NCBI GenBank assembly: GCA_905215505.1
Contig: CAJMPU010000020.1
Coordinates: 1-41,658, forward strand
From: an uncultured bacterium
Lineage (GTDB): Bacteria; Actinomycetota; Coriobacteriia; Coriobacteriales; Coriobacteriaceae
Reading direction: 5' to 3'
Length of the DNA stretch: 41,658 bases
Shown: in pieces, positions 24,654 to 33,503 of the stretch
How the letters are laid out: each line of letters opens with the position of its first letter
How positions within the stretch are numbered: position 1 is the first letter of the stretch
Position numbers and translations under genes: made by a program
Notes under the pieces: model-generated
What the model was told of the DNA's origin: nothing
What the model saw: only the letters and a program-made list of their open reading frames with translations
Database searches by the model: none

Positions 24654-25792
24654 TTCCCGGCCTCGAAATGCTCGTAAGCAGCCATACCAGTCGCCGTGAA
24701 CGTCTTCCCATCCCGGTACACGCACAGCGCCGAATCCAGAAGGGGCAGATACGCCATGGCGCCCGCGCCCTCGCCCAAGTGCATGCCTGCGTCGAGGGGT
24801 GCCTTTAAGTCGAGCTCGCGAAGGAGCTCCTGGCTTGCGGGTTCGCTTGATGCGTGGGTGCCCACGAGGTAGCCCAAGACGTTGGGGCACAGGCGCGCTG
24901 CGCACAGGGCCGCCGTACAGGATATGACCCCGTCGAGGAGCGCCGGCGCCTTCGAGGCCGCGGCCCCCAGGTAGAAGCCGCACATCGCCGCAATGTCGAA
25001 GCCGCCCACCTTCGAAAGCACGTCGATCGGGTCGGCGGGATCGGGCGAGTTCGCGTCGATAGCGTGCTCGACCACGTCGCGCTTGCGCGCGAGTGAGGCG
25101 TCCGAGAGCCCCGCGCCGCGCCCGACGAGGCTCCGCGCTTCCGCCCGAATGAGCACTGCGGCCACCGCCGCCGAGGTGGTCGTGTTGCCGATGCCCATCT
25201 CGCCCGCGGCGAGAAGGCGCACGCCGGTGCGGGCAAGCCCGCACGCGACGGCGATTCCGACCTCGATCGCGCGCACGGCCCCATCGCGAGACATAGCGGG
25301 GCCGTGCGCGATGTTGCCGCTCCCCCGCCGCACGTTCGCGCGCACCATGCGCGTGTCTTCTATACCCCGGGCCATACCCACGTCGACGGGCACGACCTCG
25401 GCACCCGCGAACGCCGCCATGCGGCAGGCGCTCGTGGCCCCCTCGCACATGTTGCGCGCGACGGCTCGCGTCACGTCTTGCCCGCTTTGCGACACGCCTT
25501 CGGCAACGACCCCGTTGTCGGAGAAGAATACCGCGAGCGCACGGGGGAACTCGGCCACCTCGGCGCTCCCCTGAGCTGCGGCGATACACGCGACGGCGTC
25601 TTCAAAGTCGCCCAATCCCCCCAAGGGGTGCGCGATGGAGTCCCACGCGGCGTACGCGGCGGCGCGGGCGCACTCGTCTGCGGGCGCGATCCGGGAGAGC
25701 GCGGATTCGAGCACGGCGCCCGGCGCCGACGAGAACGCGCGCTCGACTTCCTCGCGGATGCAGGCAAGCGCGGTTTCGGTTGCTTCAGCCAT
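24650..25792 (-). CDS. cobT: Nicotinate-nucleotide--dimethylbenzimidazole phosphoribosyltransferase
   Basis: Activates the lower-ligand base as its alpha-ribotide using nicotinate mononucleotide. About 380 residues, slightly long. Visible motifs: FFSDNGVVAEGVSQSG, the AAGEMGIGNTTTSAAVA core, GRGAGLSD and the C-terminal HLGEGAGAMAYLPLLD, whose glutamate is the general base in the Salmonella enzyme. The N-terminal ATG at 25792 has GAGGAG 5 nt upstream and overlaps cbiA by 8 nt. No base-synthesis gene (bluB or bzaA-F) is in the window, so the natural base is unknown. Confidence 0.94.
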   Translation of the reverse strand: MAEATETALACIREEVERAFSSAPGAVLESALSRIAPADECARAAAYAAWDSIAHPLGGLGDFEDAVACIAAAQGSAEVAEFPRALAVFFSDNGVVAEGVSQSGQDVTRAVARNMCEGATSACRMAAFAGAEVVPVDVGMARGIEDTRMVRANVRRGSGNIAHGPAMSRDGAVRAIEVGIAVACGLARTGVRLLAAGEMGIGNTTTSAAVAAVLIRAEARSLVGRGAGLSDASLARKRDVVEHAIDANSPDPADPIDVLSKVGGFDIAAMCGFYLGAAASKAPALLDGVISCTAALCAARLCPNVLGYLVGTHASSEPASQELLRELDLKAPLDAGMHLGEGAGAMAYLPLLDSALCVYRDGKTFTATGMAAYEHFEAGK

Positions 25793-27167
25793 GCCGTCTC
25801 CTCTCTGCGAACGACGCCGCGGCAGACGCGAACGCGCGCGCAACGTCGGGGTTCGCAGGATAGTACACATGCGGGAAGCCCGCAACCAGGGACGGGGTGG
25901 TCGACATGCACGGCCAGCCCTTGTCGCGCCGGGGCTTCTGCGCCCAGAAGTCGCCGCCCGGGCAGGTGGACTGCCAGTAGTGGAACTCGTGCGCGCGGAT
26001 GCGTGTGCCGCGCGGCCCGTAGAGCCCGTCGCGTTGGGAAGTGAGCACCACGTACCCGAAATGGGACAGCCTTACCCCATTCTCGCTTGCGCCCTCAAGG
26101 GCGCCCGTAACAGGCCAGCGCCGCCCCTCGCTATCGGCGATTTCGCGCTGCAGGTACAGAAACCCACCGCATTCGGCGACCGTCGGCATGCCGGATTCCA
26201 CCGCGCGCCGCACCGCCTCGCGCATCGGCGCGTTCTCGGAGAGCTGCCGCGCATGGAGCTCCGGGTAGCCGCCCCCCAGATAGAGGGCGCTTGTCCCCCG
26301 GGGCAACTCGCTATCACACAGGGGGCTGAAAAAGGCCAGCTCGCAACCCAGGTCCTCGAGCGCGCGCAGGTTCTCCTCGTAGTAGAACGAGAACGCCTCG
26401 TCACGCGCGACGGCGACGATGGGCCGCGTTCCCGCGATCGGCTCCAACCGGTAAGGTTCCTCGCGGATATCGGGTGCCGTTGCCGCTATTTCGAGCAAGC
26501 GGTCGACGTCGACGCTCTTTTCCACCAGCTCGGCCATCTTGTCGATGCGCGCGGAGAGCTGCTCGACCTCGTCGGCGGTCACAAGCCCCAGATGCCGGCT
26601 TTTGAGCGAGAACGTCTCGTCGGCGGGGATATTCCCCAAAACCGCGACGCCCGTGTGCTTCTCGATCGCAGGCGCCGCGTAGGCGCAGGCAGCGGCGCTC
26701 GTCTTGTTCAGCACGACGCCGCGCACGTTCGCACAAGGCAGGAACTCGGCGATGCCGCGGATTACGGCGGCGAGCGATAAAGACGCCCCGCGCCCGTTCA
26801 CCACTAAAACGACCGGCGTTTCCGTGTCGCGCGCAACCTGGTAGCTGCTCGCGTCGGCCACGCCGGGCGCCATGCCGTCGTAGAAGCCCATGACCCCCTC
26901 GAGCACCGCGACATCCGCGCCCGCGGCGCCGCGTGCGAGCAGGGCGCGCAGCGTCGGGGCGTCGGTGAAGAAGCCGTCTAAGTTGCCCGAGCGCGCACCC
27001 ACGACGCGGCGATGAAAGAGCGGGTCAATGTAGTCGGGACCGCATTTGAAGGCCGCGCATGCAAGGCCGCGACGCGCGAGCGCGCGCAGGAGCGCGCACG
27101 TGACGACCGTCTTGCCGCTCCCGCTCGAGGGCGCAGCGACCATGAAGCGCGGGATGGACGTGCTCAC
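25785..27167 (-). CDS. cbiA: Cobyrinate a,c-diamide synthase
   Basis: Amidates the a and c carboxylates of cobyrinate with glutamine and ATP. It has 460 residues, normal. The N-terminal nucleotide-binding domain has the P-loop APSSGSGKTVVTCALL and the CGPDYIDPLFH segment. The C-terminal amidotransferase domain has YLGGGYPELHA and the catalytic cysteine in VAECGGFLYL. The GTG start at 27167 forms a GTGA overlap with the cbiET stop; an internal methionine at residue 9 is a less likely start. It acts upstream of CobA and CbiP. Confidence 0.95.
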   Translation of the reverse strand: MSTSIPRFMVAAPSSGSGKTVVTCALLRALARRGLACAAFKCGPDYIDPLFHRRVVGARSGNLDGFFTDAPTLRALLARGAAGADVAVLEGVMGFYDGMAPGVADASSYQVARDTETPVVLVVNGRGASLSLAAVIRGIAEFLPCANVRGVVLNKTSAAACAYAAPAIEKHTGVAVLGNIPADETFSLKSRHLGLVTADEVEQLSARIDKMAELVEKSVDVDRLLEIAATAPDIREEPYRLEPIAGTRPIVAVARDEAFSFYYEENLRALEDLGCELAFFSPLCDSELPRGTSALYLGGGYPELHARQLSENAPMREAVRRAVESGMPTVAECGGFLYLQREIADSEGRRWPVTGALEGASENGVRLSHFGYVVLTSQRDGLYGPRGTRIRAHEFHYWQSTCPGGDFWAQKPRRDKGWPCMSTTPSLVAGFPHVYYPANPDVARAFASAAASFAERRRHG

Positions 27168-28636
27168 CGGGCACCGCCTTCCCCACCTGCGGCGTTGCAG
27201 TTAGCAAGCGAGACCACCTCAACGGATGGTATCCCCTCGGTAGAGGGGTCCTCCCCGACAGGCGACTCAACAAGCGCCCCGACATCGGCAAGCTCCTCGG
27301 CATCCGCGCCCGCACCACGCGCGCTGACGAGGAACACGGGGTTTTGCGCCTTCATAAGATGGTGCGAGCCTACAGCCTCGGCACGGGCGGCCGACACCTG
27401 GCACGCCTCGAACCCCTTAAAGCGCGAACCCGAGAGGAGCGCGCACGCCTCGGTGAGCGTCTCAACGGTGACGCATGGCACGCACAGGCGAACCTGCAAG
27501 TTCTTCTCGAGCGCCGCCTCCACGATGGAGGGAAGCTCGCCCGCGCTCCCGCCGACGAACACGGCGTCGGGGACGGGCAGTTTCGCGAGCGTTTCGGGGG
27601 CGACACCGGGGACCGCATGCACGTTGCCGCACCCGAATGCATCCGCGTTCTCTCGGATGAGCCGCACGCCGGCCGCGTTGCGCTCGACCGCCCATACCGA
27701 CCCCGCTCGCGCGACGAGCGCCGCCTCGATCGACACGCTCCCCGTGCCGGCGCCGACATCCCACACGGTGTCGGTCGCGGTAAGGCGCAGCTTCGCGAGC
27801 GCGACGGCGCGCACCTCCTGCTTGGTCATGGGAACGTCGCCGCGGATGAAGAGCTCATCGGGAATGCCCGAGGAAGCGTACGGCCAGCGGGAGCTCGCGG
27901 CGCGGGATGCGCCCGCAGAGTCCGCCGCGAAAGAAGCCGCCGCGGGCGCAAACGCGCCGGCCGGCACCTCGGAGGCTGCGCTAGAGTTCGCAGGCGACCC
28001 GGCGCAGCCTGCGAACTCGATAAGCATCACGTTCAAGTCGTCGAACGTCTGACCTACGATTTCACTTGCGGTCGCGCAGGTGATGCGCTCGTCGGGGTAC
28101 GACAGGCGCTCGGCCACCGTCACGCGCGCGTCCTCAAAGCCCGCCTGCACAAGCTCGCCCGAAAGCCGCGAGGGGTCTTCCCCGCCCGACGTGGCGAGGA
28201 AGAGCTCACCTGCGCGCTCGGCCTCGGCCACGATGTCGCACGCCACGCCGTGAGCACTCACAAAGCGCCAATCCTGCCATGGACGCGCGAGGCGCGCGGC
28301 GAGATACGACGCTGAGCTTATGCCGGGAATGACGCGCACGTCCACCTGCGCGTCGCCGGAGAGCGCCTCCACCAGGCGGCGCGCGCCGCTGAACAGCCCC
28401 ACATCGCCCGTCATCACGACCACGGCGCGCTGCCACGACGCCGCATCGGTGAGCGCGGCGACGATGTCCGCCGTCTTCACGAGCTCGCATCTCACCACGT
28501 CGGGCGGCACGTCGATGCCGACAAGCGCGCGATGAGCGCCGATGACCACGTCGGCGATGTTGATCGCGTCGAGCGCCGCGCGCGAGAGCAAGTCGGGGTT
28601 TCCGGGCCCCGCCCCGATGATCGTTACATTTCGCAT
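27164..28636 (-). CDS. cbiET: Cobalt-precorrin-7 C5-methyltransferase / cobalt-precorrin-6B C15-methyltransferase (CbiE-CbiT fusion)
   Basis: One chain of 490 residues doing two steps: C15 methylation with decarboxylation (CbiT) and C5 methylation (CbiE), matching the order of CobL. The CbiE half (1-205) starts MRNVTIIGAGPGNPDLL and has VVVMTGDVGLFSGARRL. An Ala/Ser-rich linker (about 210-255) follows. The CbiT half begins near PDELFIRGDVPMTKQEVRA and contains the SAM motif VWDVGAGTGSVSIEAAL and the DAVFVGGSAGELP segment. About 40 low-complexity residues extend the C-terminus. It overlaps the end of cbiH by 13 nt and cbiA by 4 nt. Confidence 0.94.
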   Translation of the reverse strand: MRNVTIIGAGPGNPDLLSRAALDAINIADVVIGAHRALVGIDVPPDVVRCELVKTADIVAALTDAASWQRAVVVMTGDVGLFSGARRLVEALSGDAQVDVRVIPGISSASYLAARLARPWQDWRFVSAHGVACDIVAEAERAGELFLATSGGEDPSRLSGELVQAGFEDARVTVAERLSYPDERITCATASEIVGQTFDDLNVMLIEFAGCAGSPANSSAASEVPAGAFAPAAASFAADSAGASRAASSRWPYASSGIPDELFIRGDVPMTKQEVRAVALAKLRLTATDTVWDVGAGTGSVSIEAALVARAGSVWAVERNAAGVRLIRENADAFGCGNVHAVPGVAPETLAKLPVPDAVFVGGSAGELPSIVEAALEKNLQVRLCVPCVTVETLTEACALLSGSRFKGFEACQVSAARAEAVGSHHLMKAQNPVFLVSARGAGADAEELADVGALVESPVGEDPSTEGIPSVEVVSLANCNAAGGEGGAR

Positions 28637-29367
28637 GGAATCTCCCGATACCCGCGCGGCGTGACCATACGGCCGCTTACGCGCTTCGTGCCCGCGTTGC
28701 CGACGAACACGGTGGTGAACATGTCGGCATCGAACTCCCCCAGCTCGGAGAGCCTGCACATGCCCGACTGCTGCCCCTCGCGCCCGATGTTGCGTACCCA
28801 GCCGCAGAGCGTGTCGGGGGCCTTCCATTCGAGCATAATCTTCGCCGCGCGCGAGAGCCTGTCGGCGCGCTTTCTGCTGCGCGGGTTGTACAAACAGATG
28901 CAGAAGTCGGCGCTCGCCACGGCGGCGAGTCTGCGCTCGATGACCTCCCACGGCGTGAGCAGGTCGGAGAGCGACACGACCGCAAAGTCGTGGGCAAGCG
29001 GGGCGCCGAGCACCGCCGACCCGCTCTGAGCTGCGGTGGCCCCGGCGATAACTTCCACGTCTACATCGGGGTAATCCTCCGCAAGCTCCAGCACGGGGCT
29101 CGCCATGCCGTACACGCCCGCGTCACCGCTGCACACGAGCGCCACGGCTTCTCCGCTCTGCGCGCGCGAAAGCGCCAGGCGGCACCGTTCGACCTCGTGC
29201 ATCATCGGCGTCGCGAGATGCGCCGCGTCGGGCACGGCGGAGAGCGCGAGCTCCACGTATTTCGTGTACCCCACAACGATGTCGGCCGCCTCGAGCGCGC
29301 GCCGAGCCGCAATCGTCATGCCGTCGGGGCCGCCAGGGCCGATCCCCACCACGAAGAGCTTTCCCAT
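28624..29367 (-). CDS. cbiH: Cobalt-factor III / precorrin-3B C17-methyltransferase
   Basis: Methylates C17 and contracts the ring, the step that gives the corrin its missing bridge carbon. It has 247 residues. The tetrapyrrole-methylase fold is clear: KLFVVGIGPGGPDGMT at the N-terminus, VCSGDAGVYGMASPVLE, LSDLLTPWEVIERRL and CLYNPRSRKRADRL, the last two typical of CbiH/CobJ. No C-terminal ferredoxin-like extension is present. I chose the ATG at 29367 (AAGGAG 5 nt upstream), overlapping the cbiG stop by one base; the preceding GTG codon is in frame but less likely. Confidence 0.94.
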   Translation of the reverse strand: MGKLFVVGIGPGGPDGMTIAARRALEAADIVVGYTKYVELALSAVPDAAHLATPMMHEVERCRLALSRAQSGEAVALVCSGDAGVYGMASPVLELAEDYPDVDVEVIAGATAAQSGSAVLGAPLAHDFAVVSLSDLLTPWEVIERRLAAVASADFCICLYNPRSRKRADRLSRAAKIMLEWKAPDTLCGWVRNIGREGQQSGMCRLSELGEFDADMFTTVFVGNAGTKRVSGRMVTPRGYREIPCEM

Positions 29368-30500
29368 CACCGCTCCTTAAACGAAAGTTCGATAGTTACC
29401 TTGGAAAACGCGACGGTCACGCCGCCGTGAGCGAGCTTCGGGAAGATAAGTTTGCCCCCGTCCGCGAGCGCCGCGCGCTCGCACACGTTGTCGACCCCCA
29501 CCGTCGCGCGCACGAAATCAGATGGTGAAACGCTGCCTTCGACCTGCGACAACTCCTCTACGGAATACGTCACAAGCGGGATATTGCGCGCGCGACAGAA
29601 GGCGAGCAGACCCTCCTCGTGCGCCTTCACGTCGATCGTCGCCGCTTCGCGCACGGCCGAAGGCGAGATACCCGCCTGCCCGCACGCGAGAAGAAACGTC
29701 TCCCCGATCGCTTCGGCGCACGCACCGCGACGGCACCCTATGCCCGCAACGATGCAGGGCACGACAAGGCGAAGCGGCTCGGGCGCAGACGTCTGCGCCC
29801 GCACGCCCGCCGGCTTCCCCGTCTCACCGGCGGGCACGACCTCGCCCGTTGTCTCCGCCGCGCGAACGGACGCACCTGCATTCGCGCCAGCGAACGGCGA
29901 CACGACAATATCGGCCCGAGCGCGGTCGGACGCAATGTCAACCCCCTCAGGCAGCTGTCCCGAAATCGGCATGTCGGAATAGAGCGCCACGCGCCCGCCC
30001 GAAAGCAGCCGCGCCGACACTCGCTTGATGGCCTCGGGATTCGAAACGGCGAGCCCCGCACAGCGAGCCCACGTATCCACCGCCCACACGCCGCGGACGT
30101 CGGTCGCCGTGGTGATGACGGGGATGGCCCCTGCCGCGCGTGCCACAGTTTGCGCAAGCTCGTTCGCACCGCCCAAATGCCCCGACAAAAGCGGGACGGC
30201 AAAGCGCCCCGCCTCGTCGATCGCCACAACCGCAGAATCGCTTGCCTTCGAGGCGACATGCGGCGCGATCGCCCGCACGGCGATGCCCGCCGCGCCCACG
30301 AACAGAAGCGCGTCCGACGCTTCCCACGCGAGCGCCGTCCATGCGCGCAGGTCGGCCTTCCACTCGCCGAACCCGCGCGAAACGGAAACGTCCCAGCCAG
30401 GGTCATCTTCACCTGTCTGCGCGCAATCGGAAAGCGCGTGTGCGATGCGCTCCGCCAACGCATACCCCCTCTCAGTGAACGCTATGCAGGAAACCCTCAT
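29367..30500 (-). CDS. cbiG: Cobalt-precorrin-5A hydrolase
   Basis: Opens the delta-lactone of cobalt-precorrin-5A and releases acetaldehyde, a marker of the anaerobic route. It has 377 residues. N-terminal and middle domains show FVGAAGIAVRAIAPHV and LLSGHLGGANELAQTVA; the C-terminal domain has GIGCRRGACAEAI and ends with the IDVKAHEEGLLAFC region. A variable Ala/Gly-rich linker (about 205-245, including GANAGASVRAAETTGEVVPA) separates them. The ATG follows the cbiL stop directly (TAG then ATG). Presence of CbiG with CbiD and CbiK and absence of CobG/CobN in the window support early cobalt insertion. Confidence 0.93.
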   Translation of the reverse strand: MRVSCIAFTERGYALAERIAHALSDCAQTGEDDPGWDVSVSRGFGEWKADLRAWTALAWEASDALLFVGAAGIAVRAIAPHVASKASDSAVVAIDEAGRFAVPLLSGHLGGANELAQTVARAAGAIPVITTATDVRGVWAVDTWARCAGLAVSNPEAIKRVSARLLSGGRVALYSDMPISGQLPEGVDIASDRARADIVVSPFAGANAGASVRAAETTGEVVPAGETGKPAGVRAQTSAPEPLRLVVPCIVAGIGCRRGACAEAIGETFLLACGQAGISPSAVREAATIDVKAHEEGLLAFCRARNIPLVTYSVEELSQVEGSVSPSDFVRATVGVDNVCERAALADGGKLIFPKLAHGGVTVAFSKVTIELSFKER

Positions 30501-31190
30501 CTAGCGCACCACCATCGTCGAGAAGTAGCTGCCCCGATCGGGCACATCGTCGAGCGAGCGGTACACGCGCTCGCCCGGAAGCCCACAGTCCTCTACGAGC
30601 TCGGCACCGTCGAAGGCGCCCTCCTCGCGAAGGATGCGCTTCGTGTCCGCAAGCGAGCGGCGCGCCTTCATGACCACCTTCGTCCCCGGCCAGCCGATTG
30701 CGCGGCGCACGTCGTCGTAGCCGCCGGGCACGATGTGCAGAGGCGACGACATCTCGGGCGTGAGGTCGCGCTCGAGCGCTGCGGCGACCGCGCAGAAGCT
30801 CGGCACGCCGGGAATGGCGCGCGCCTCGAACCCGCAGGCGCGCACGTCGGGCGCTATGCGCTGGAAGGTGGCGTAGATGCTCGGGTCCCCCAGGTTCAGC
30901 AGCGCGACGTCGCGGACCGCATCCAGGTGCGCGACAAGCTCGCGAACAAGCGAGGCATGCTCGGCCGCGCGGCACTCGGCGTCGCGCGTCATCGAGAATC
31001 GCACGGGGATCACCGTCTTGCCTGTAAGGTCGACGGCGCCGCGCACGATGTCGAGCGCGACCATGGCCCCGTCCGCCGTCTGCGGTGCGGCGATGACCGG
31101 ACACGATTCGATTGTGCGGACGGCCTTGATCGTGAGCAGCTCGGGGTCGCCAGGCCCCGTGCCCACCCCGTACAGCACGCCTTTACTCAT
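30501..31190 (-). CDS. cbiL: Cobalt-precorrin-2 C20-methyltransferase
   Basis: First methylation after cobalt insertion. It has 229 residues. The tetrapyrrole-methylase motif GVLYGVGTGPGDPELLTIKA is at the N-terminus, followed by IESCPVIAAPQT, NLGDPSIYATFQRI and VPSFCAVAAALERDL. The open frame extends 42 codons upstream inside cbiD, but the ATG at 31190 gives the family's normal N-terminus and overlaps the cbiD stop by 8 nt. Confidence 0.94.
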   Translation of the reverse strand: MSKGVLYGVGTGPGDPELLTIKAVRTIESCPVIAAPQTADGAMVALDIVRGAVDLTGKTVIPVRFSMTRDAECRAAEHASLVRELVAHLDAVRDVALLNLGDPSIYATFQRIAPDVRACGFEARAIPGVPSFCAVAAALERDLTPEMSSPLHIVPGGYDDVRRAIGWPGTKVVMKARRSLADTKRILREEGAFDGAELVEDCGLPGERVYRSLDDVPDRGSYFSTMVVR

Positions 31191-32367
31191 ACGTAGCCCC
31201 CAATTCCCCGATAACTGCATCGGCGCCCGACGTGCGGAAAAGCTCGCGGCGCTCGGCGTCGAACACGACCGCGGCGATGTCGCATGCGCCCGCCGCGCGG
31301 CGGCGCAACCTGTCATCGATTGCCGCAGCGAGCGAGGCGCGCGCAGCGTCCCCCACGCCGGCGGCCTCGATTACCTCGAGCGCCGCCGTGGTCGTGACCG
31401 ACGACATGATCTCGCGCACGGTCTTCGTTCCCGCGCCGGCCAAGGCCGCGTGGGCGGCCAGAATCTCCGCGCGGCAGTCGGCGGTACGCGAATGGGTGTC
31501 CATGATGCCGCCCGCGACCTTCACCAGCTTGCCGATGTGTCCCACAAGAAGGACATTGGTAAATCCCTCGCGAACGCAGCAATCAATCGCATCGCCCACG
31601 AAGTTGGAGATGAAGACCACCGGCGCACCGTTTAGGTGGAAATGCCCCGAGATGAACTGTGCACCGTAGTTGCCGGGCGTGAGCACGACTCCGCGCCGCC
31701 CCATAGCCGCATGCTGCCGGATCTCGAGCTCGATGCTGTCGCGCAAGGCAGCGAGACTGCGCGGCTCGACGATGCCCGTCGTGCCCAAGATGGAGATGCC
31801 GTCCTCTATCCCCAGGTGCGGGTTGAAGGTCTTTTCGGCAAGGGCAACACCCTCGGGTACCGAAATCGTCACAGCAATATTTCCAGAAAAGCCGTGCGCG
31901 GCGCACACCTCGCGCACCGCCGAAGTGATCATCGCGCGCGGCGTCGCGTTGATGGCGGCCGCCCCCACCGGCTGCTCGAGCCCGGGCAACGTCACGCGTC
32001 CCACGCCCACGCCGCCATCGACGGAAACTTCCGATTCGCGCGCGGGCACGCCCTTGCTGCCCGCAGCGCCCGTGCCCGACCCCGCATGTTCCACGCGCGC
32101 GTACACGAGCACGCCGTCGGTCACATCGGCATCGTCGCCTGCGTCCTTTCGCACGGCGCACTGGGCGCACCCCTCGCCGATGCATACGTCGACCACGTCC
32201 GTCTCGACGGGCAGCCCGCCGGGGGTGACGATCGACACGCGGCCCACGGTCTTTCGTGACAAGAGCATCTCGCAGGCCGCCTTCGCCGCGAGAGCGGCGC
32301 AGCTCCCCGTGGTGTAGCCGCAGCGCAGGCGGGTCGTCCCGGTATATATGTAGTGCTCGAAGGCCAC
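31183..32367 (-). CDS. cbiD: Cobalt-precorrin-5B C1-methyltransferase
   Basis: Methylates C1 in the anaerobic pathway. About 394 residues. The N-terminal signature LRCGYTTGSCAALAAKAA is diagnostic. Other conserved parts are VSIVTPGGLPVET, GTTGIVEPRSLAALRDSI and the VLLVGHIGKLVKVAGGIMDT segment. The start is a GTG at 32367, one base after the cbiF stop; the 56 codons before it are in cbiF's other frame. An insert (about 85-110, EHAGSGTGAAGSKGVPARES) makes it slightly longer than usual. Confidence 0.94.
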   Translation of the reverse strand: MAFEHYIYTGTTRLRCGYTTGSCAALAAKAACEMLLSRKTVGRVSIVTPGGLPVETDVVDVCIGEGCAQCAVRKDAGDDADVTDGVLVYARVEHAGSGTGAAGSKGVPARESEVSVDGGVGVGRVTLPGLEQPVGAAAINATPRAMITSAVREVCAAHGFSGNIAVTISVPEGVALAEKTFNPHLGIEDGISILGTTGIVEPRSLAALRDSIELEIRQHAAMGRRGVVLTPGNYGAQFISGHFHLNGAPVVFISNFVGDAIDCCVREGFTNVLLVGHIGKLVKVAGGIMDTHSRTADCRAEILAAHAALAGAGTKTVREIMSSVTTTAALEVIEAAGVGDAARASLAAAIDDRLRRRAAGACDIAAVVFDAERRELFRTSGADAVIGELGATYE

Positions 32368-32368
32368 G

Positions 32369-33160
32369 CTAGCTGCTCGCCTTCCGATACCCCGTGGCAA
32401 ACGAAGGGTCGTAAAGCTTGCTGCGCTCGTACGACTCCGCTTGCGCGCCGTCGTGCGCAAGCCCGCCGCGAGCTCCGAGCACGCGGCCCACCACCACGAG
32501 CGCCGTGCGGTCGATGCCCTCTCGCGCGCCCGCATCGGCGAGCGTGCCCACTGTGCATCGCACCACGCGCTCCTCAGGCCAGGTCGCCTTATACACGAGC
32601 GCCGCCGGCTCGTCGGAGCTGCGGCCCGCGGCCAAAAGCTCGGCGGAAAGCTCGGCGAGCATACCCGAGCTCAGGAAGATGACCATAGTCGAGCCGCTTT
32701 CCGCCATGGTGCGCATGCCCTCGCCCGCAGGCATGGGGGTGCGCCCGGAAAGCCGCGTGATCACGACCGACTGGCTGATTCCCGGCAGCGTGTATTCCTG
32801 GCGAAGCGCCGCCGCGGCACCGCAAAAGCTCGACACGCCGGGCACCACCTCGTAGTCCACGCCGCGCGCGTCGAGCGCGTCCATCTGCTCCTGGATGGCG
32901 CCGTACAGGCACGGGTCGCCCGTGTGCAGGCGCACCACTTCCTCGCCCCGCGCATCTGCCGCGCACATCACGTCGAGCACTTCCTCCAAGGTCATGTGCG
33001 CGCTGTCGTAGACGATGCAGGATTCCTTGCACTCAGCGAGCAGCTCGGGGTTCACAAGGCTCCCCGCCCAAACGACCATGTCGGCCGCGTGCAGAAGGCG
33101 CGCCCCGCGCAGCGTGATAAGGTCGGCGGCGCCAGAGCCTGCGCCAACGATATGAATCAT
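32369..33160 (-). CDS. cbiF: Cobalt-precorrin-4 C11-methyltransferase
   Basis: Methylates C11, giving cobalt-precorrin-5A. It has 263 residues. The N-terminal MIHIVGAGSGAADLITLRG, the second motif RLHTGDPCLYGAIQEQMDAL and VPGVSSFCGAAAALRQEY are typical of CbiF/CobM. A strong GGGAAGGGAAGG ribosome site lies about 8 nt before the ATG at 33160; an upstream in-frame extension of 48 codons has no such site. It is the first gene of the 17-gene minus-strand operon. I see no cobalamin riboswitch on this strand in the 33161-33618 gap, unlike the divergent operon. Confidence 0.94.
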   Translation of the reverse strand: MIHIVGAGSGAADLITLRGARLLHAADMVVWAGSLVNPELLAECKESCIVYDSAHMTLEEVLDVMCAADARGEEVVRLHTGDPCLYGAIQEQMDALDARGVDYEVVPGVSSFCGAAAALRQEYTLPGISQSVVITRLSGRTPMPAGEGMRTMAESGSTMVIFLSSGMLAELSAELLAAGRSSDEPAALVYKATWPEERVVRCTVGTLADAGAREGIDRTALVVVGRVLGARGGLAHDGAQAESYERSKLYDPSFATGYRKASS

Positions 33161-33291
33161 CCGAGCCTTCCCTTCCCGTTTCTCATCGCAACCGTTTACG
33201 CCGCCATTCGCGCAGCGGGCAAAACACGGCGCCTGCGGCAGCAATCGGCGCAAATACGCAGGCAGGAGGCGCAATGCCGCCCGCGCTGGCT

Positions 33292-33320
33292 TTGACACGT
33301 TCACAAGTGCCCACTATCAT
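33292..33320 (+). promoter_or_regulatory. Strong promoter of the riboswitch-cbiK operon
   Basis: TTGACA (33292-33297), a 17-nt spacer, then TATCAT (33315-33320). The -10 is inside a perfect ACTAT-C-ATAGT inverted repeat (33314-33324), which could be an operator. On the other strand the same site reads TATGAT, so it might also serve the divergent cbi operon, though no good minus-strand -35 is visible. The -35 overlaps a 14-nt sequence (33279-33292) repeated inside the riboswitch at 33389-33402. Confidence 0.65.
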
Positions 33321-33349
33321 AGTAAAAGTTTCGGCAACGAGCATATGAC

Positions 33350-33495
33350 AATCGGATAAAAGGAAATGACCGGCGCGGCGCCTGCACAGCCCGCGCTGGC
33401 TTGCGGAGGGAACCAGGTGGGAATCCTGGGCAAGGGACATTACTGTATAGGACGCGTGGGCGAACCGCCTCGCGCCCCAAGCCAGACTGCTTCGC
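33350..33495 (+). ncRNA. Cobalamin (B12) riboswitch
   Basis: The conserved elements occur in order: GGGAACCAGGTGGGAATCCT (33408-33427), matching the GGAA...GGTG.GAATCC core; ACATTACTGTATAGG (33437-33451), matching the ACTGT element; and AAGCCAGACTGC (33479-33490), the B12 box. Adenosylcobalamin or a related corrinoid should bind and lower expression of the genes downstream. It begins shortly after the predicted transcription start and lies about 125 nt upstream of the cbiK ATG. The 5' boundary is approximate. Confidence 0.85.
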
Positions 33496-33503
33496 CTTTT
33501 CCT

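Noticed and set aside
27012..28315. Two long plus-strand frames (346 and 323 codons) opposite cbiET
   Set aside because: Shadow coding typical of very GC-rich sequence; low-complexity Ser/Ala/Arg or Arg/Gly composition.
33161..33350. Second cobalamin riboswitch on the minus strand in front of cbiF
   Set aside because: Reading the reverse strand I find no GGTG..AATCC core and no B12 box in order; only scattered GCCAG motifs.
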